From Shinisaurus crocodilurus (lineage: Eukaryota; Chordata; Lepidosauria; Squamata; Shinisauridae): a stretch of DNA of 64,000 nt. The translations under genes were made by a program, and so were the position numbers. Location of the stretch: the NCBI GenBank assembly GCA_021292165.1, contig CM037880.1, positions 27,178,232-27,242,231 of the forward strand, written 5' to 3'. The notes beneath the pieces are model-generated. The model searched no databases. It worked only from the letters and a program-made list of their open reading frames with translations, and was not told the DNA's origin. Shown here piece by piece: positions 47,375-58,559 of this stretch. The stretch's first letter is position 1, and each line of letters begins with the position of its first letter.

Positions 47375-48860
47375 AATCTTCCTTTATCACTATACAGCAT
47401 ATCAGTCAGAAGGATTTGTAAAGTAAATGTGCTTGAGCCATCTATCTCAATTCGTTCTCCCGAGTAAGTGGTTCTTGGATATAGAATGCCTATTTGTAAC
47501 CTACTATTTAAGAAGATTCCAAAAACAGTACAGTTTTGTTCTATTACATCTTGTGCATTTGCTCATAGTGGGAGCACTTGTGTGAAATGGGATAAATATT
47601 GTTCAGGTGCCAGTTAAAAACCATTCTGTCTTAACAAAATTGCCTTTTACTCTTATGCATCTTCTGAGAAGTAAGCAGTCCTGTACTCACTAACCTGGGA
47701 GTAAGTCCCACTGAACTCAGTGAGGTTTATTTCTCAGAAGACATGTATATGACTTTGCTATTAGTAACTAGGTGATTAGTCAGTGACAAGACTTTAAATT
47801 AAAGGGGAACAGGATTAAGATGAGTCTCAAAAATCAAACCCACAAGTTCTGCCATTATAAACCTCTACATTCTACTGCTTATAAAAATGATACCTGTTGA
47901 ACTAATAACTTGCAACTTGGCATCTATAATATACCCGATGAAGTCTACAATTGTGCAAAATTTCAATCTGATCCGATAAAAGTTGCCACAGGTACAGCTA
48001 GTTAAAAAGTGCTGAAAATTGACACATTGACCCTTTTGCCTTCCATCTGCGGGATGACACATATTTATTTTTATTTTATTTATTTATTTACTTCAAATTT
48101 TGGTGAAAACTACTGATCTACTTATTCAGGTTTGTTGAGGAGATGTACTTTTCATTGGTTTAGAGAGGTTCTGAGCAGCAGTTCAAAGGTTATTAAAGTT
48201 TTTCTGCCCCATGAAGCCTGTGGCAGCAACTGTTGACCAAGTTATGTCAGGCATGTTCAGTTTCACTCTGAGGCGAGAATGCTGCTAGTACTCTAGTTTT
48301 TTCAGAGGAATCTACTGCATTCTATGGGCAATGCCTATTCCTTTAGTTATGGAATGTGACCTCACAAGGTTAGACTACATGTTACTACACAGACTGGGAC
48401 CATAACATAGGGCAGGAGATAGGGGTACGTTGCCCACTCACCCTCAGCTGTGGTCCCAATCTGGATCCCAATCTGTGTTTCCAATTTATATTGCCAAAAG
48501 GGATGCAGTTGTAATGTAAAGGGTTAAAGGTCCCTTCCTCCCACTCTAGGGTCCTGATCCGTATTAGGTCCCAGTGCTTACATTGAGTAAAAAAAGAAAA
48601 AAATATAGCTAAAACTTTAAAGTACGTTTGACCCTTGGGGAATTTGGGGGTGGGGGTGATTGGAATGCATAGGCTGGGGAAGAAGAAAGAACAGGAAGCA
48701 GAAATGCAGCACAGATCCCTGTTTTTCCTTTCCATGTAGTGGGTAAAAGATTGTGGCCCCATGTGCTGATTTTCTGAAAGCAGAAATAGTGTGTGGGCCC
48801 CAATCCCTACTGTTCCTACCTGAGTTGTAGGAAAAGAATGTGCAAGGACTGTATCTCACA
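47375..48860. other. 3' flank of PTCHD3-like gene and intergenic DNA
   Basis: The 3' UTR should start here. The only polyadenylation-like hexamer noticed is ATTAAA near 47797. A fold-back repeat (GGGAGTAAGTCCCACTGAAC) lies at 47665-47755. No further gene was recognised. Confidence 0.4.
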
Positions 48861-49152
48861 CTAGCGGTGTGAAGAAATGCTGTTCTGTTCCTTTGTTTTG
48901 TTACGCTTAAATGCTTGGTGTGACCCCTGTGAGGCTATTATGTAACTGAGCAGGCCAGAGGCCTAGCTTGGTTACCATATGTTTGGTCTAAAACAGTTGA
49001 GGTTGCCTTGGTTACTATGGGTCATGAAGGGAGGCTCCTCCAGGCTATTTAAAAGAAGATACCTTTGGGTCAACTGGGTCAACAAAGGTGGTTGGCTGTT
49101 ACACAATTTTTTTTAGCATTTCCTCTTTTTATAATTTTCTTTTTGTAATTTT

Positions 49153-49198
49153 ATCCTGGAAGACAATCTTACTTGGTCACGAGTGATCACCTGCTATG
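49153..49198 (+). repeat. Short 3' end of the (GAT)n-tailed LINE
   Basis: TATCCTGGAAGACAATCTTA then TCACGAGTGATCACCTG matches the reverse complement of the 3' terminus at 7557-7605, in plus orientation. It lacks the GAT repeats. Confidence 0.75.
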
Positions 49199-49522
49199 GC
49201 AGTTACAGTTCCATAAGGAGCATGATTAGCCTGGATATTTTAAAATGTCAGGGAGTCAGTCTGTTAGAGCTGTGAGGATCAGTTAGAATCAGTAGGTAAC
49301 AGGAAATTGGAGTTAATGGTTGTTAGCTGAAGGGAGCAGTGCTCAGAGCTAGGAAAGCCAGTCTGAGAGACTGAAATTTCACAGCTGGTGGCTGTGGAGG
49401 GCAGGAGGCTGTACTGTGAGGTTGTGGTGAAACTTCAGGCAGACAGCAGAAACCAACACCAGGAGGGATTCAGTCAGAGATCTGCCCAGAAGGAACATCA
49501 GTGAGAGTCCCTAAAATAGTGG

Positions 49523-49790
49523 CTGGGTTCACACAATTGGGGAAAGAAAAGAAGCCATGGTGGCTTCTTTTCCCCACCCCGTGCATGCCTCATTTCCATA
49601 ATTACCCATGCTGGGTGCGGGTTGCCATATCATCTGAACCCAGCAGTGAGGTGGGTGGTGGGAGTGGCTTCCAAACAACCCCGCAACCCATGGCTTGTTC
49701 TAGGGTTCTGGGGTGGTTTGGAAGCCACTTCTGTGCCCAATGTGGGTAAATATGGAAAAGTAGTACCCTTCTCCGATAGTGTGAACCCAG
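49523..49790. mobile_element. TIR MITE, 268 bp
   Basis: CTGGGTTCACAC at the left and GTGTGAACCCAG at the right are perfect 12-bp inverted repeats. The internal palindromes AAGAAGCCATGG/TGGCTTCTTT and GGCTTCCAAACAACC/GGTTTGGAAGCC are visible. Flanks are weakly similar (TAGTGGC, TAGTGTC). Confidence 0.8.
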
Positions 49791-49837
49791 GTAGTGTCGT
49801 CGTCCCAGAAGTTAAAGGCAATGGGAAAACTGAAGGC

Positions 49838-49918
49838 CCCTCCTCTAGTTTCCTGCATGGAGCAGGGGGTTGGACTCGATAGCCTTATAGGCTTCTTCCA
49901 ACTCTATGATCTATGAAA
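49838..49918 (+). repeat. 5S-SINE/CR1 tail fragment
   Basis: CCTCTAGTTTCCTGCATGGA, GCAGGGGGTTGGACTCGATA and TTCCAACTCTATGATCTATG. The head is missing. Confidence 0.75.
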
Positions 49919-50205
49919 GAGACGACCTTGTGGGAGGGATTTCTATAGACTCAAGTCTCAAAGTATAAAGAAGGGGAACAGCAGCAGAAAATCTATGTGA
50001 GTGGTTTTACCACATTTTGTGTTAGGGGTGGGATAGCCTGCAGGTGGTTTTACAACATTTGGTGGCAGAGGTGGGTTAACCTATGTGGCTTTTTCACAAG
50101 GGATATTCAAACATTACACCAAATGTGTGTTCACATTCTTTGTACACTCATTAAGATGGTTGTGAGAATGTAGCCCTATTCAGTGAGTAAACTCTAGCTC
50201 TATAC

Positions 50206-50346
50206 CAGGGGTGGGCAAATTATGTCTCTCCAGATTTGTTTTCCCTACAACTCCCATCAGCCCTAGCCAGCATACCCAGTGGTGAGGGATGAGAGTTGTA
50301 GGCCAAAACACCTGAAGGTTTTTTGGCCACAAGTTCCCCACCCCTA
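50206..50346. mobile_element. Fold-back hAT MITE, diverged
   Basis: CAGGGGTGGGCAAATTATG to AAGTTCCCCACCCCTA. Flanks CTCTATAC and CTCTACAC agree at seven of eight bases. Confidence 0.75.
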
Positions 50347-52048
50347 CTCTACACACAAGGAGGGAGAGTGATAATGAGTTTGCAAGCTCCACTCCCTTCT
50401 CCCACTGTTCCTGTTGCCCTGTACACATAGAGGGTGACTCTCTGCAGAGGAGGGTCTCCTCTATCCATGGGGGCTCTCCCTGAGATTTTGAAATAGAGGA
50501 GGCTTTCTCTACAGATAGTCACCATCCACATGTAGAGGGAAACAAGAACAGTGAGGGCATTCATCCCCACTCCCTCTATTCTCAGGTAGAGCTTACACAC
50601 AAGGAGAACAACTGGATAGGGCTAGATTCTCAATGATTTGAAGGAGAGTGCATAGAGTGTGAACACACATTCAGTGTATCATGTAAATACCTAGTGTTAG
50701 ATCTGGTTCCTATACATTCTTTTCAGGTGTTGGTTCATGCAGAGCACTGCAGTCACATTCAGCTGAACATGATTACAATTTCTCTTCAGATCTTCCCTGT
50801 CAACACAGGGAGGTTGGTAATAGAGGGTGCAAAGCTGGCATTCACATCCTCATCTCCCCTCCACAGTTAAGAGTTCAGAATGACAGAATAGGGCTATTGT
50901 CCGCATGCACTCATACCTGAATTGTACACAGGTACTGCAATTCTACTTAATCAAGGGTACAGATGATGCATACAGCCGAACCTGCTTTGAATGAATGCAC
51001 ATATACTTTTCTGAATTGATGAACACATATTCATGTAACCCCACTTTTCCTATTCAGCAACCCTGTGGGATGGTGGCAAAACATGGGAGCTGAGTTCATA
51101 CAGTAGTGGAATGGGTGAGGGAGAAAGATGCTTACTCCAAACTAGCATGTGGTACCTCCAGGACCCCTGTTCCCCGAAAAGGGGTGGGGTTGGGGGGAGG
51201 AAACAAGTGAGCAACATATAAAACAAGAACTATGATTTGTTTAACAAGGAAGAAGAGCAGGGAAAGGAAGCAAAACAAATGTTCAGATTAATAAATGATT
51301 AATTAATTTATTAATAAATTAAGTCTATTAAGTCTCTAAAACAATAATATGGAAGGGAGTCCAATGGTTATGCAGTCAGTCCACAAGGGTAGGTGATTCC
51401 TTAAAAGCTTTCTCAAGCCATGCAGCAATCCAGGACTCAGAGGTAGCAGTACTAGGCTTCACTTACTGGTAGTTAGTGATGGGGCCAAAACCGACTGGTA
51501 AGTGGCTGAATGATAGAATGCTGCTGCTGTTTGTGCCGCTCTCTTTCCTGGTTTTTCTTCAGCCTCCTCAGGAATTTTCTGTGTCTGCCTCTTCAGTTTC
51601 TTCTTCAGGCCCTTCCTTTAAAAATCTCTGTCTCTTTCTCTCCCCCTTCTCCTCTGAATCTCTCCTCACAGTCCCCTCAGAATATTGCTACAGTGGTAAA
51701 AAATGGTTGACATGCTGGCATTCCACAAGAGCACTATACTGCACAAGGTTACATTCAATTTAGGGGTGTCCACACATTACATTAAATACACTGGGCTACA
51801 CTGTTAACATGGTTACGTAAAGTTAACATGTGCTCATCAATTCAAACAATGTTACATGTGTTCATTCAACCCAGGTACAACTGTCCACACTATCTGTACC
51901 CTGGATTAAGTAGGATCCTAGCACCTATGTATGATTCAGGTATGAGAACATGTAGACAGATTCCCACAACCATCTGAATTTGGGTACATATAGTGTGAAT
52001 GGGTGTTCAGTGTAATCTGTGAACGCCCCTTTTATGTAACGATGTAAA
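50347..52048. other. Intergenic, no feature recognised
   Basis: Short open frames without motifs and an AT-rich ATTAATTAATTTATTAATAA stretch at 51297-51320. Confidence 0.4.
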
Positions 52049-52184
52049 CCCGCCTTCCCCAGTCTGGTGCCATCCAGATGTTTTGGACTGCAACTCCCAG
52101 TGTCCAGGGCCATTGGCTATGCTGGCTGAGGCTGATGGGAGTTGGAGTCCAGAACATCTGGAGGGCACTAGGTTGGGGATGGCT
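52049..52184. mobile_element. Fold-back hAT MITE
   Basis: CGCCTTCCCCAGTCTGGTGC to TAGGTTGGGGATGGCTG with ACTGCAACTCCCA and TGGGAGTTGGAGT arms. Flanks share ATGTAA. Confidence 0.75.
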
Positions 52185-52240
52185 GAATATGTAACCCCCT
52201 GCAAGATGCCTGGAACTCAACTATCTTTGATCCTGTGAAT

Positions 52241-52370
52241 ACCCACTTTCCTCTCAGCCTCTCCTATATCACCAGATTGTTGTAAAGATAAACAGGGAAG
52301 AGGATGAGAATCATGTAAATCACCTTGAGAAATTTGTTTGAGGAAGAAAGGTGGGATAGAAATGCACTAT
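52241..52370 (+). repeat. tRNA-derived SINE, 3' half
   Basis: CACCAGATTGTTGTAAAGAT, ATCATGTAAATCACCTTGAG and GGTGGGATAGAAATGC match the SINE body and tail. Confidence 0.6.
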
Positions 52371-52849
52371 TAAAAGAATTAGGAGTTTAATGTGTAGATA
52401 CTTGGCACACATGCTTGTGTCCTCTACTTATAGTTATTTGTTCATAATTATTTAAGCTTAGCATTCTTCAGTGTTCTGCCAGGGAGCTCTAAAATCAGAA
52501 CATATGTATATAGCAAAAGATGCAACATACTACAGCTGATATGCTAGCTTCCTTCTCTGATATTTTAAACAAGTAATCATAATTATACTAGCAAAGGAGT
52601 TCTCACATAAGAATTCAGGCTTTTTTCTTTTCTTTTTTTTTGCTGAGGTCTAGGGCAGTGATGGCGAACCTATGGCACGCGTGCCACAGGTGGCACGTGT
52701 GGACCACTCTGCTGACACGTGAGCCATAGGTCACCACCAGCCATAGGTCTCCAGCGGCGGCGTGAGGCAGCGTCATGCTGCGCGCCAAGGCTCAGGCCGT
52801 GATGCGGCGGATGGGGACGACGGGCCTACCTGCTGCCTCCGTGCCGCCC

Positions 52850-53010
52850 ATCACGTCATGTCCTGCGCGCTGGATCCCCGTGCTCTGTTTTTGGCGGGGG
52901 GGGGAACCAGGGCAACAGGGCTGTTTAAGTCCTGTTGCTGCCCTGGTTCCCCCCCCCGCCGCCAAAAACAGAGCGCGGGGATCCAGCGCACAGGGCATGA
53001 CGCGACGGGC
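52850..53010. repeat. Long GC-rich palindrome in hAT element
   Basis: Left arm GCGCTGGATCCCCGTGCTCT, TTTTTGGCGG and AACCAGGGCAACAGGG. Right arm is their complement, ending GCGCGGGGATCCAGCGC. Arms of about 65-75 bp, centre near 52930. Confidence 0.88.
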
Positions 53011-53043
53011 TGCGACGGCGGGTCCAGAGGCGGAGGCGGCTTC

Positions 53044-53266
53044 AGCGGCGCGGAGAACACGCCGCTCAGAAGAGCGACGGACGGCAGCAGCAGCTTGAGC
53101 GGCGCGGAGAATGCTCCGCGCCGCTCAGAAGAGTGACGGGCGGCGGCGGCAGCAGCAGCTTGAGCGGCGCGGAGAATGCTTCGCGCCGCTCAGAAGAGTG
53201 ACGGGCGGCGGCGGCAGCAGCAGCTTGAGCGGCGCGGAGAATGCTCCGCGCCGCTCAGAAGAGTGA
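53044..53266. repeat. 65-bp minisatellite with internal hairpins
   Basis: TGAGCGGCGCGGAGAATGCT recurs at 53096, 53161 and 53226, a 65-base period, with a shorter first copy at 53044. Each unit contains AGCGGCGCGGAG facing CTCCGCGCCGCT across four bases, plus CGG and CAG triplet runs. Confidence 0.92.
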
Positions 53267-53384
53267 GATCGGGCCGCCGCAGGAACGATCGGAAGAGCCC
53301 AGGTAAGGCTCGTATTACATCCCTGTCGTGCGTTCCCATGCAGCCGCCTCATTCTTGCCCCCCAGCCGCCTCATTCCCTCCTAG

Positions 53385-53670
53385 CCAGCACCTCCTCCTC
53401 CTTTCCCCACATTCTCCCTGGCTTCTTCACAATCCCCCCCTCTTTCCCCCAAACGCTTGAGGTCTCCTCCTTTCCTCACATTCTCCCTGGCTTCTTCACA
53501 GTCCCCCCCCCTCTTTCCCCCAAACGCTTGAGGTCTCCTCCTTTCCCCTCATTCTCCCTGGCTTCTTCACAATCCCCCCCTCTTTTCCCCAAACACTTTA
53601 GGTCTCCTCCTTTCCTCACATTCTCCCTGGCTTCTTCACAATCCCCCACCCTCTTTCCCCCAAACCTATC
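53385..53670. repeat. Pyrimidine-rich minisatellite, about 70-bp period
   Basis: ATTCTCCCTGGCTTCTTCAC recurs at 53411, 53480, 53551 and 53620 (periods 69, 71, 69). Units also share CCTCTTTCCCCCAAACGCTT and GGTCTCCTCCTTTCC. Confidence 0.92.
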
Positions 53671-53957
53671 TAAATTACCTTCAGGCTATGTGTACAATGT
53701 ACTACTATTTAAAAAATTTGAGTTGATGTTTTTTTCAATAAAAAACTGTTTGTATCATTGAAAGCCCTGTTATTGTGTTTTTCTTTTAAGACAAAATATG
53801 TTAATTAGTTCAGACAACTGTATGAGTTGTTTTTACTAAACTAAAACCCCAGTATTCAGGTTTAATTGCAGTGTTGGCACTTTGAAATAAATAAGTTGGT
53901 TTTGTGTTGCAGTTTGGGCACTCGGGCTCAAAAAGGTTTGCCATCACTGGTCTAGGG

Positions 53958-54352
53958 GTTAGGAGAAAGAAGTTAGAAAGCTAGGAATGGTTGGATAAAT
54001 TGAGTTTTGTGAGTAGCTGTTAAATAGGCTAAATTTCATTGAGATTAGCTCAGTGGTTTTTTGGTTTGTTTTAATTAAGTGTTAAGTAGCCATTCAAGTC
54101 AATGGAATCTTCCTATCATACTCAAGCATGCCCAGTGCTCCTGTCAGCATTCTGACAACAGGGAAGGGATAGCAGGAAACTGTCAACTGAGAGGGTTGGA
54201 GGCTGAGGGAATCACCCTTCCTGACAGATAGATCACTGATGAAGAGGGGATAGGGAGGGAAAGGAATGCTAGAATCCTGTGCAAGCTCACTTAGAAGTAA
54301 GCCTTTGTGAATACAGAGTGACATATTTATTCATTTATACATACATGTACCT
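53958..54352. other. Intergenic, no feature recognised
   Basis: Unique-looking, with a fold-back repeat fragment at about 54270-54305. Confidence 0.4.
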
Positions 54353-54806
54353 GTCAGGGCTCCGGTCCTGCAATCACACATTCTAGCACTCTTAACACCG
54401 GAGGCTCTAAATCAGTGAGATCCTTTATTATTACAGCACCCAGTTAATGGTATGTTTCAGAATCACACTGTAAGTTGGAAATATTGTAGGGCTATTGTAT
54501 CAATATTGTGTCTGCACTAATACCTGTAAGGGTCTATTGTAAAGTGCATGAAACTTTGGTGAATGAAGAGTTGAAATTTGTGGGAGGGGCTGTCTGACAC
54601 TTAATAGTAGTGTGGGAAGAAGAACCCCTTGTTAGCTGTTACTGTTGAGATGGTTGATTGTATTCAAGAGGCTCTAGTCCTCCACTGTTTGATACTCAAA
54701 TAAACGATTTTAAGTGAATTCCTATGACACTGTGTCTGTTCTGAGTGGAAGCCGGAGCAAACTTCCGAATCTCTATTTCAGCAGAATCCTGAGCACCTAT
54801 CATGAC
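54353..54806 (+). repeat. Possible solo LTR
   Basis: It begins TGTCAGGGCTCCGG and ends ATCATGACA (TG...CA). A polyadenylation-like CAAATAAACG lies near 54697, followed by a U5-like stretch (CTGTGTCTGTTCTGAGTGG). No target duplication was found, so the borders are uncertain. Confidence 0.35.
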
Positions 54807-55484
54807 ATGGGAGAGACGTGTAAACATGGAGGGGGCATCTTGATATATTTTTTTAGCCCAAATCCACCTTATCTATGCTTCTCAGGGAAGGAGTGGGAGG
54901 GATGAAACTCTGCCTGCCAAGCTTCTGCTTTGTAATGCACTGGTACATGCCACACCACTTTGTGGAACAAGGTTTACATTACACTGGCTTAATAAATACA
55001 TAAATAAATAAATAAACTTTTCTGAGACAGAACAGAAAATGTTTATGTAGACAGGTGGCAAATGGCACCTGCTGACTTTGTGCCTGACAGACAGAGCACT
55101 GGAGGAAAGGAAACAAAAGTTGATATAAGCTGTATTCAGAAAGAAGTGCTATGCCTCTGGAAACAGGAATAGGAGCCTGGAAATACAGCTGCTATAAACC
55201 ATAATCCTATGCAGGTTACTAAGAAGTAAGCCCTACAGATGGCTGGACAAGCCTCCTCCCACCCCATATTTTCTTCCTCAAATGTAAGTTGGATTTCATC
55301 TAATGGGACTTACTGTCTAGTAAGTCAAGAGAATTGCAACCCTTGTTTGGAATTCATGCCCTTAATTATAAATTGCAGGAGGGAGTTCCAATAAACAGTT
55401 CTAGACCCTCCCTTTTAAAAAAAATATATAATTCAGCACAAAGAAGCCTTCTGGATATCTCAAAAGCTGGCTCCCTAAATTGTG
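54807..55484. other. Intergenic with repeat fragments
   Basis: An (AAAT)n tail lies at 54990-55015. Fold-back repeat pieces (AATCCTATGCAGGTTACT, TAATGGGACTTACTGTC) lie between 55196 and 55345. No gene. Confidence 0.4.
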
Positions 55485-55860
55485 GGCACTGCATGAGGCC
55501 TTTAACCTGCCATTTTAGCGGGGCTTCTGGATTCTTTGTGGGGTTAAAATCAGCTCCTTTACACATGTTCTCTCCCCTCCCCCTTTGGTTTTCTTTCTCT
55601 GCCTTTATATATGTTCCATTACACAACCACAAGGTGGCACTGCAGTAAAGCAGAATTGCCAAAATACACGAGCTTTTCATTCCAGTTCATTCCACCATTT
55701 TCAGATAATACTACACTTTTCTCACTCTAAAAAAAGCTGTGGAGATGCTTGGAAAGCACAGAAGAGGCCCTGGAGGATGAAGACATTGTGTAAAGCGCCC
55801 ACCAACTACCATGAGTGAGGAATCGTGAGCATACAATAAATGCCTCATGTAGAGAAGCCT
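55485..55860. mobile_element. TIR MITE (GGGCTTCTCTACATGAGGC family)
   Basis: TGAGGCCTTTAACCTGCCAT at the left and TGCCTCATGTAGAGAAGCCT at the right. The interior is shared with 36811-37179. Confidence 0.72.
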
Positions 55861-56661
55861 TGTGACTTTTGGTTATTCCTAATAAAAAATAGTATCCTAC
55901 AATTATGTTTTTGATAAAAAAAAATTTAATTTGCAAACATGGTTACCTGTATTTATTTGTTTGAGGTGTACACCTAAATAAATAAGTGTGCACCTTGAAA
56001 TGAAATTGTGATTACCATTCAGTATTTTTAGCAGGCTGTATGGGGGGAGATGAGAAGGCGAGCAGAGCCATTGCACAAGTCCTGCTTCAAAGGCCTCCCT
56101 CATGAAGGCTCTTCCTCCCTCATTTATCACCACCTGCAGCCAGTCCAGCAGACTGAGCTGAGGGAGGTGAGAGGGAGAGCAAGGCCATTCCACCAGCCCT
56201 GCTAATTTTTTTTCCTTTTTCCTCCTGCAGGCAGGGATGGTCTTGTTTAGTTGATTATACCGCATGTAAGCCATTCTGGGAACCTTTTTGGTTAAGCAAC
56301 ATAAAAATACTTCGAATAAATAAATATTTATAATCCCATGTAACACATAGGTTGACTTGCAAGAAAGCAGATTTTAATACCTTGGGGAGAAATTTCCTTT
56401 TCAAAAGCCAGGGAAATTCAATGGCTAAAAAAAACCCCTACTGGTTTAAGACCAGAGTAAAAGCTCTCTCATATTGGCCCATGCTTCATAAAGTCGGAAA
56501 ATTGGAACTCACAAATATATCGGTGTTTCCCCAATTCTAAAATTGACTTACCACCAGCCAAAGATAGGTCCAGGCTGAATTTCCTCTAAATTAGCATTTT
56601 GTTGCAGAATGTGCCATTTTGAGGTGGGAGGGAAGGGCACACAAAGTTTTCTCTGAAGGAG
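55861..56661. other. Intergenic, no gene recognised
   Basis: A degenerate segment at 56220-56330 ends GGGAACCTTTTTGGTTAAGC with TAAATAAATA, a possible LINE tail. Otherwise unassigned. Confidence 0.35.
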
Positions 56662-57485
56662 CAGGGATGGGGACTCGGACTCCAGGACTCGACTCGTGAG
56701 TCGGACTGAGTCCCCCCTCTGACTTGAGTCAGACTCGAGTCCCAATATTTTTAATGGGACTCGAGACTCAACTCGGGACTCGAGACCAAGGACTCTTCAA
56801 CATCCCTGGGCTGTGCCAGAAAGAGTGGAGAGGAGCACGATCGCCAGCAAAGAGCGCATGGAAACGAGGCACGCCGTTGCTCAGCCACTATGGACAGCTA
56901 CCAGGAGTGCAGCCCCAACGGTGTGTCGAGATTTATTTTGATTGATGTGTTGCGTACTTGGGAGAGGCAGAGGAAGGACCTGAGATTACTCTGTGTGGCT
57001 GCTCTGAGTGTGTTTCTGATTCCAGCAAGTTCATCACCAGTGGAGCGGGTGTTCAGTGAGGGTGGAATTGTGATGAGATCTCACCGTTCCAGAATGGGGG
57101 CCAAACATTTAGAAAAAAATGTGTTCCTCAAATGCAACATGGATAAGTTTTAGGAAGTACAGCAAGTTTATTTTTTAAAATCATTTTCCTAAAATGCAAC
57201 CTTTCAGACATTTTGGGTTTGGCTGCCTGGTCTGTTCTTGCCAAAATCAGTTGCAGAGTTTTGAAATAAAAAGGCACACTTGTGCCTAGAATTTATTTAA
57301 GCAACACATCTGAAGTAGCCTTACTTTGTTAGGTAAAACCCCCCATTGATTTTAATAGGGACTCGTGGAGTCAGCTTTGGGAGTGACTCAGGGCTCATGA
57401 GTCACCATTTTGGACCAAGGACTCAGACTCGAGACTCGGGTCCAAAGACTCGTGACTCGAGACCAAGGACTCTTCAACATCCCTG
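56662..57485 (+). mobile_element. hAT transposon, internally deleted, keeping the transposase C-terminal dimerisation region
   Basis: CAGGGATG at the left and CATCCCTG at the right, flanked by perfect TGAAGGAG duplications (56654-56661 and 57486-57493). The frame 56890-57153 reads LLCVAALSVFLIPASSSPVE and RVFSEGGIVMRSHRSRM, the conserved hAT dimerisation segment. The catalytic DDE region and BED finger are missing. Both ends are rich in GACTCGAG-like repeats. The terminal stretch ending AGGACTCTTCAACATCCCTG also occurs internally at 56777-56808. Confidence 0.93.
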
Positions 57486-57493
57486 TGAAGGAG

Positions 57494-58559
57494 CAGTGCT
57501 CCATTGAAAATGGCAGGGCTTTTGCTATGAAATTGGGATCCCTCTATGTTACTTGGCTCCACATATGACTAATGTGTGCCTCTCTTAAAATTGTGGCTGC
57601 AAGAGAAGCAAAAAAACAGTCATTTGCAGAATGTGAGCCACCCCTTCTCTTCCCAAGAGAAGGGAAGTTTTGGATGGGTCTCTGTATATGGCTGCAGAAG
57701 AGGCAAACTGCAACGATGTTGGTATATGGCATCATAGTTTCTAGGCAGAACATAACCCATTGGAAAACAAAAACTGGCACTGATCAGCAAATAGCAATGA
57801 ACAGATGTGAAAAAGAGAAGCTAGGGGGTGGGAGGAATCTGTTGGTGTACATTTTGGAGCACTGTGAAAATCACATTTTTATGCTGAAAAGTTCAATCCT
57901 GAAAATTCTCTAGTACAAGCTGGGGATGTGCACCGACCACAAGATTCAGTTCAGATCCTGATTTGACTCAAACTAATTCAGAAGCTGCCTGACCTGATTT
58001 GGGTTCAGATCTGAATCTCCATTTGGAAACTGTGTCCCATTGGCTATAATTGGAAATCAACAAACAGGTATAACTTCTTAATGTTCCTCAGCATTGGATG
58101 AAATTTACAGGCATAATAGCCCCAACCTTTTCAGCCCCAAGAGCCACATGTAGTCTTGGCTGGGGGATGTACATACATGTGCGTGCACACATACACATAA
58201 ACACACGAGATGAAGAAACCAGATTTTGTCAGCATATTTTCCCAAAGCAATAAATGCTTCTTCTGTCTTCATTTTAGAGAATGTGCACTTACAGACCCTG
58301 ACTGGAAAAGAACTTCCAATGAAGGGCTAAGCATAACTTCATAATTATCATTTATATTAGAAATGTAACTCTAATGTCTTGATAAATTGCACTCATACAT
58401 TTAAGAAGACCAGCTTCAGGAAGCGAAAATCCAGAGGCGAGAAATGGCAAGGGGAGGTTTTTCTGCTACACATACAAATCACCCTCCCAACTGCTTTTTG
58501 CTCATGGATTTCAAAAGAAGTGTATGCCATCACACACTCACTCACTTTGAACTCCACTA
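57494..58559. other. Intergenic, no feature recognised
   Basis: Short open frames without motifs. Nothing assigned. Confidence 0.4.

Larger units (their letters stand above)
48861..50075. other. Possible LTR/leader remnant with later insertions
   Basis: There is a TATA-like CTATTTAAAAGAAG near 49045. CATTTTGTGTTAGGGGTGGGAT and CATTTGGTGGCAGAGGTGGG near 50014-50073 resemble tRNA primer-binding leaders of LTR elements. No borders or coding region were found. A LINE fragment, a MITE and a SINE tail sit within it. Confidence 0.25.
52656..53949. mobile_element. hAT DNA transposon (non-autonomous, 1294 bp) with perfect 8-bp target duplication
   Basis: CAGTGATGGCGAACCT at the left pairs with AGGTTTGCCATCACTG at the right, 15 of 16 bases. 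GTCTAGGG flanks both ends (52648-52655 and 53950-53957). The interior is unusual. It holds a GC-rich palindrome (52850-53010), a 65-bp minisatellite with hairpin-forming units (53044-53266) and a pyrimidine-rich 70-bp minisatellite (53385-53670). No transposase was found, and the long open frames in the GC-rich part are compositional. Confidence 0.92.

Noticed and set aside
52762..53460. Several open frames of 70-124 codons
   Set aside because: They overlap on both strands over a palindrome and minisatellites inside a hAT element. Compositional, not coding.
53044..53670. CRISPR-like array
   Set aside because: The repeats are contiguous 65- and 70-bp tandem units without unique spacers, in a vertebrate transposon. 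They are minisatellites.
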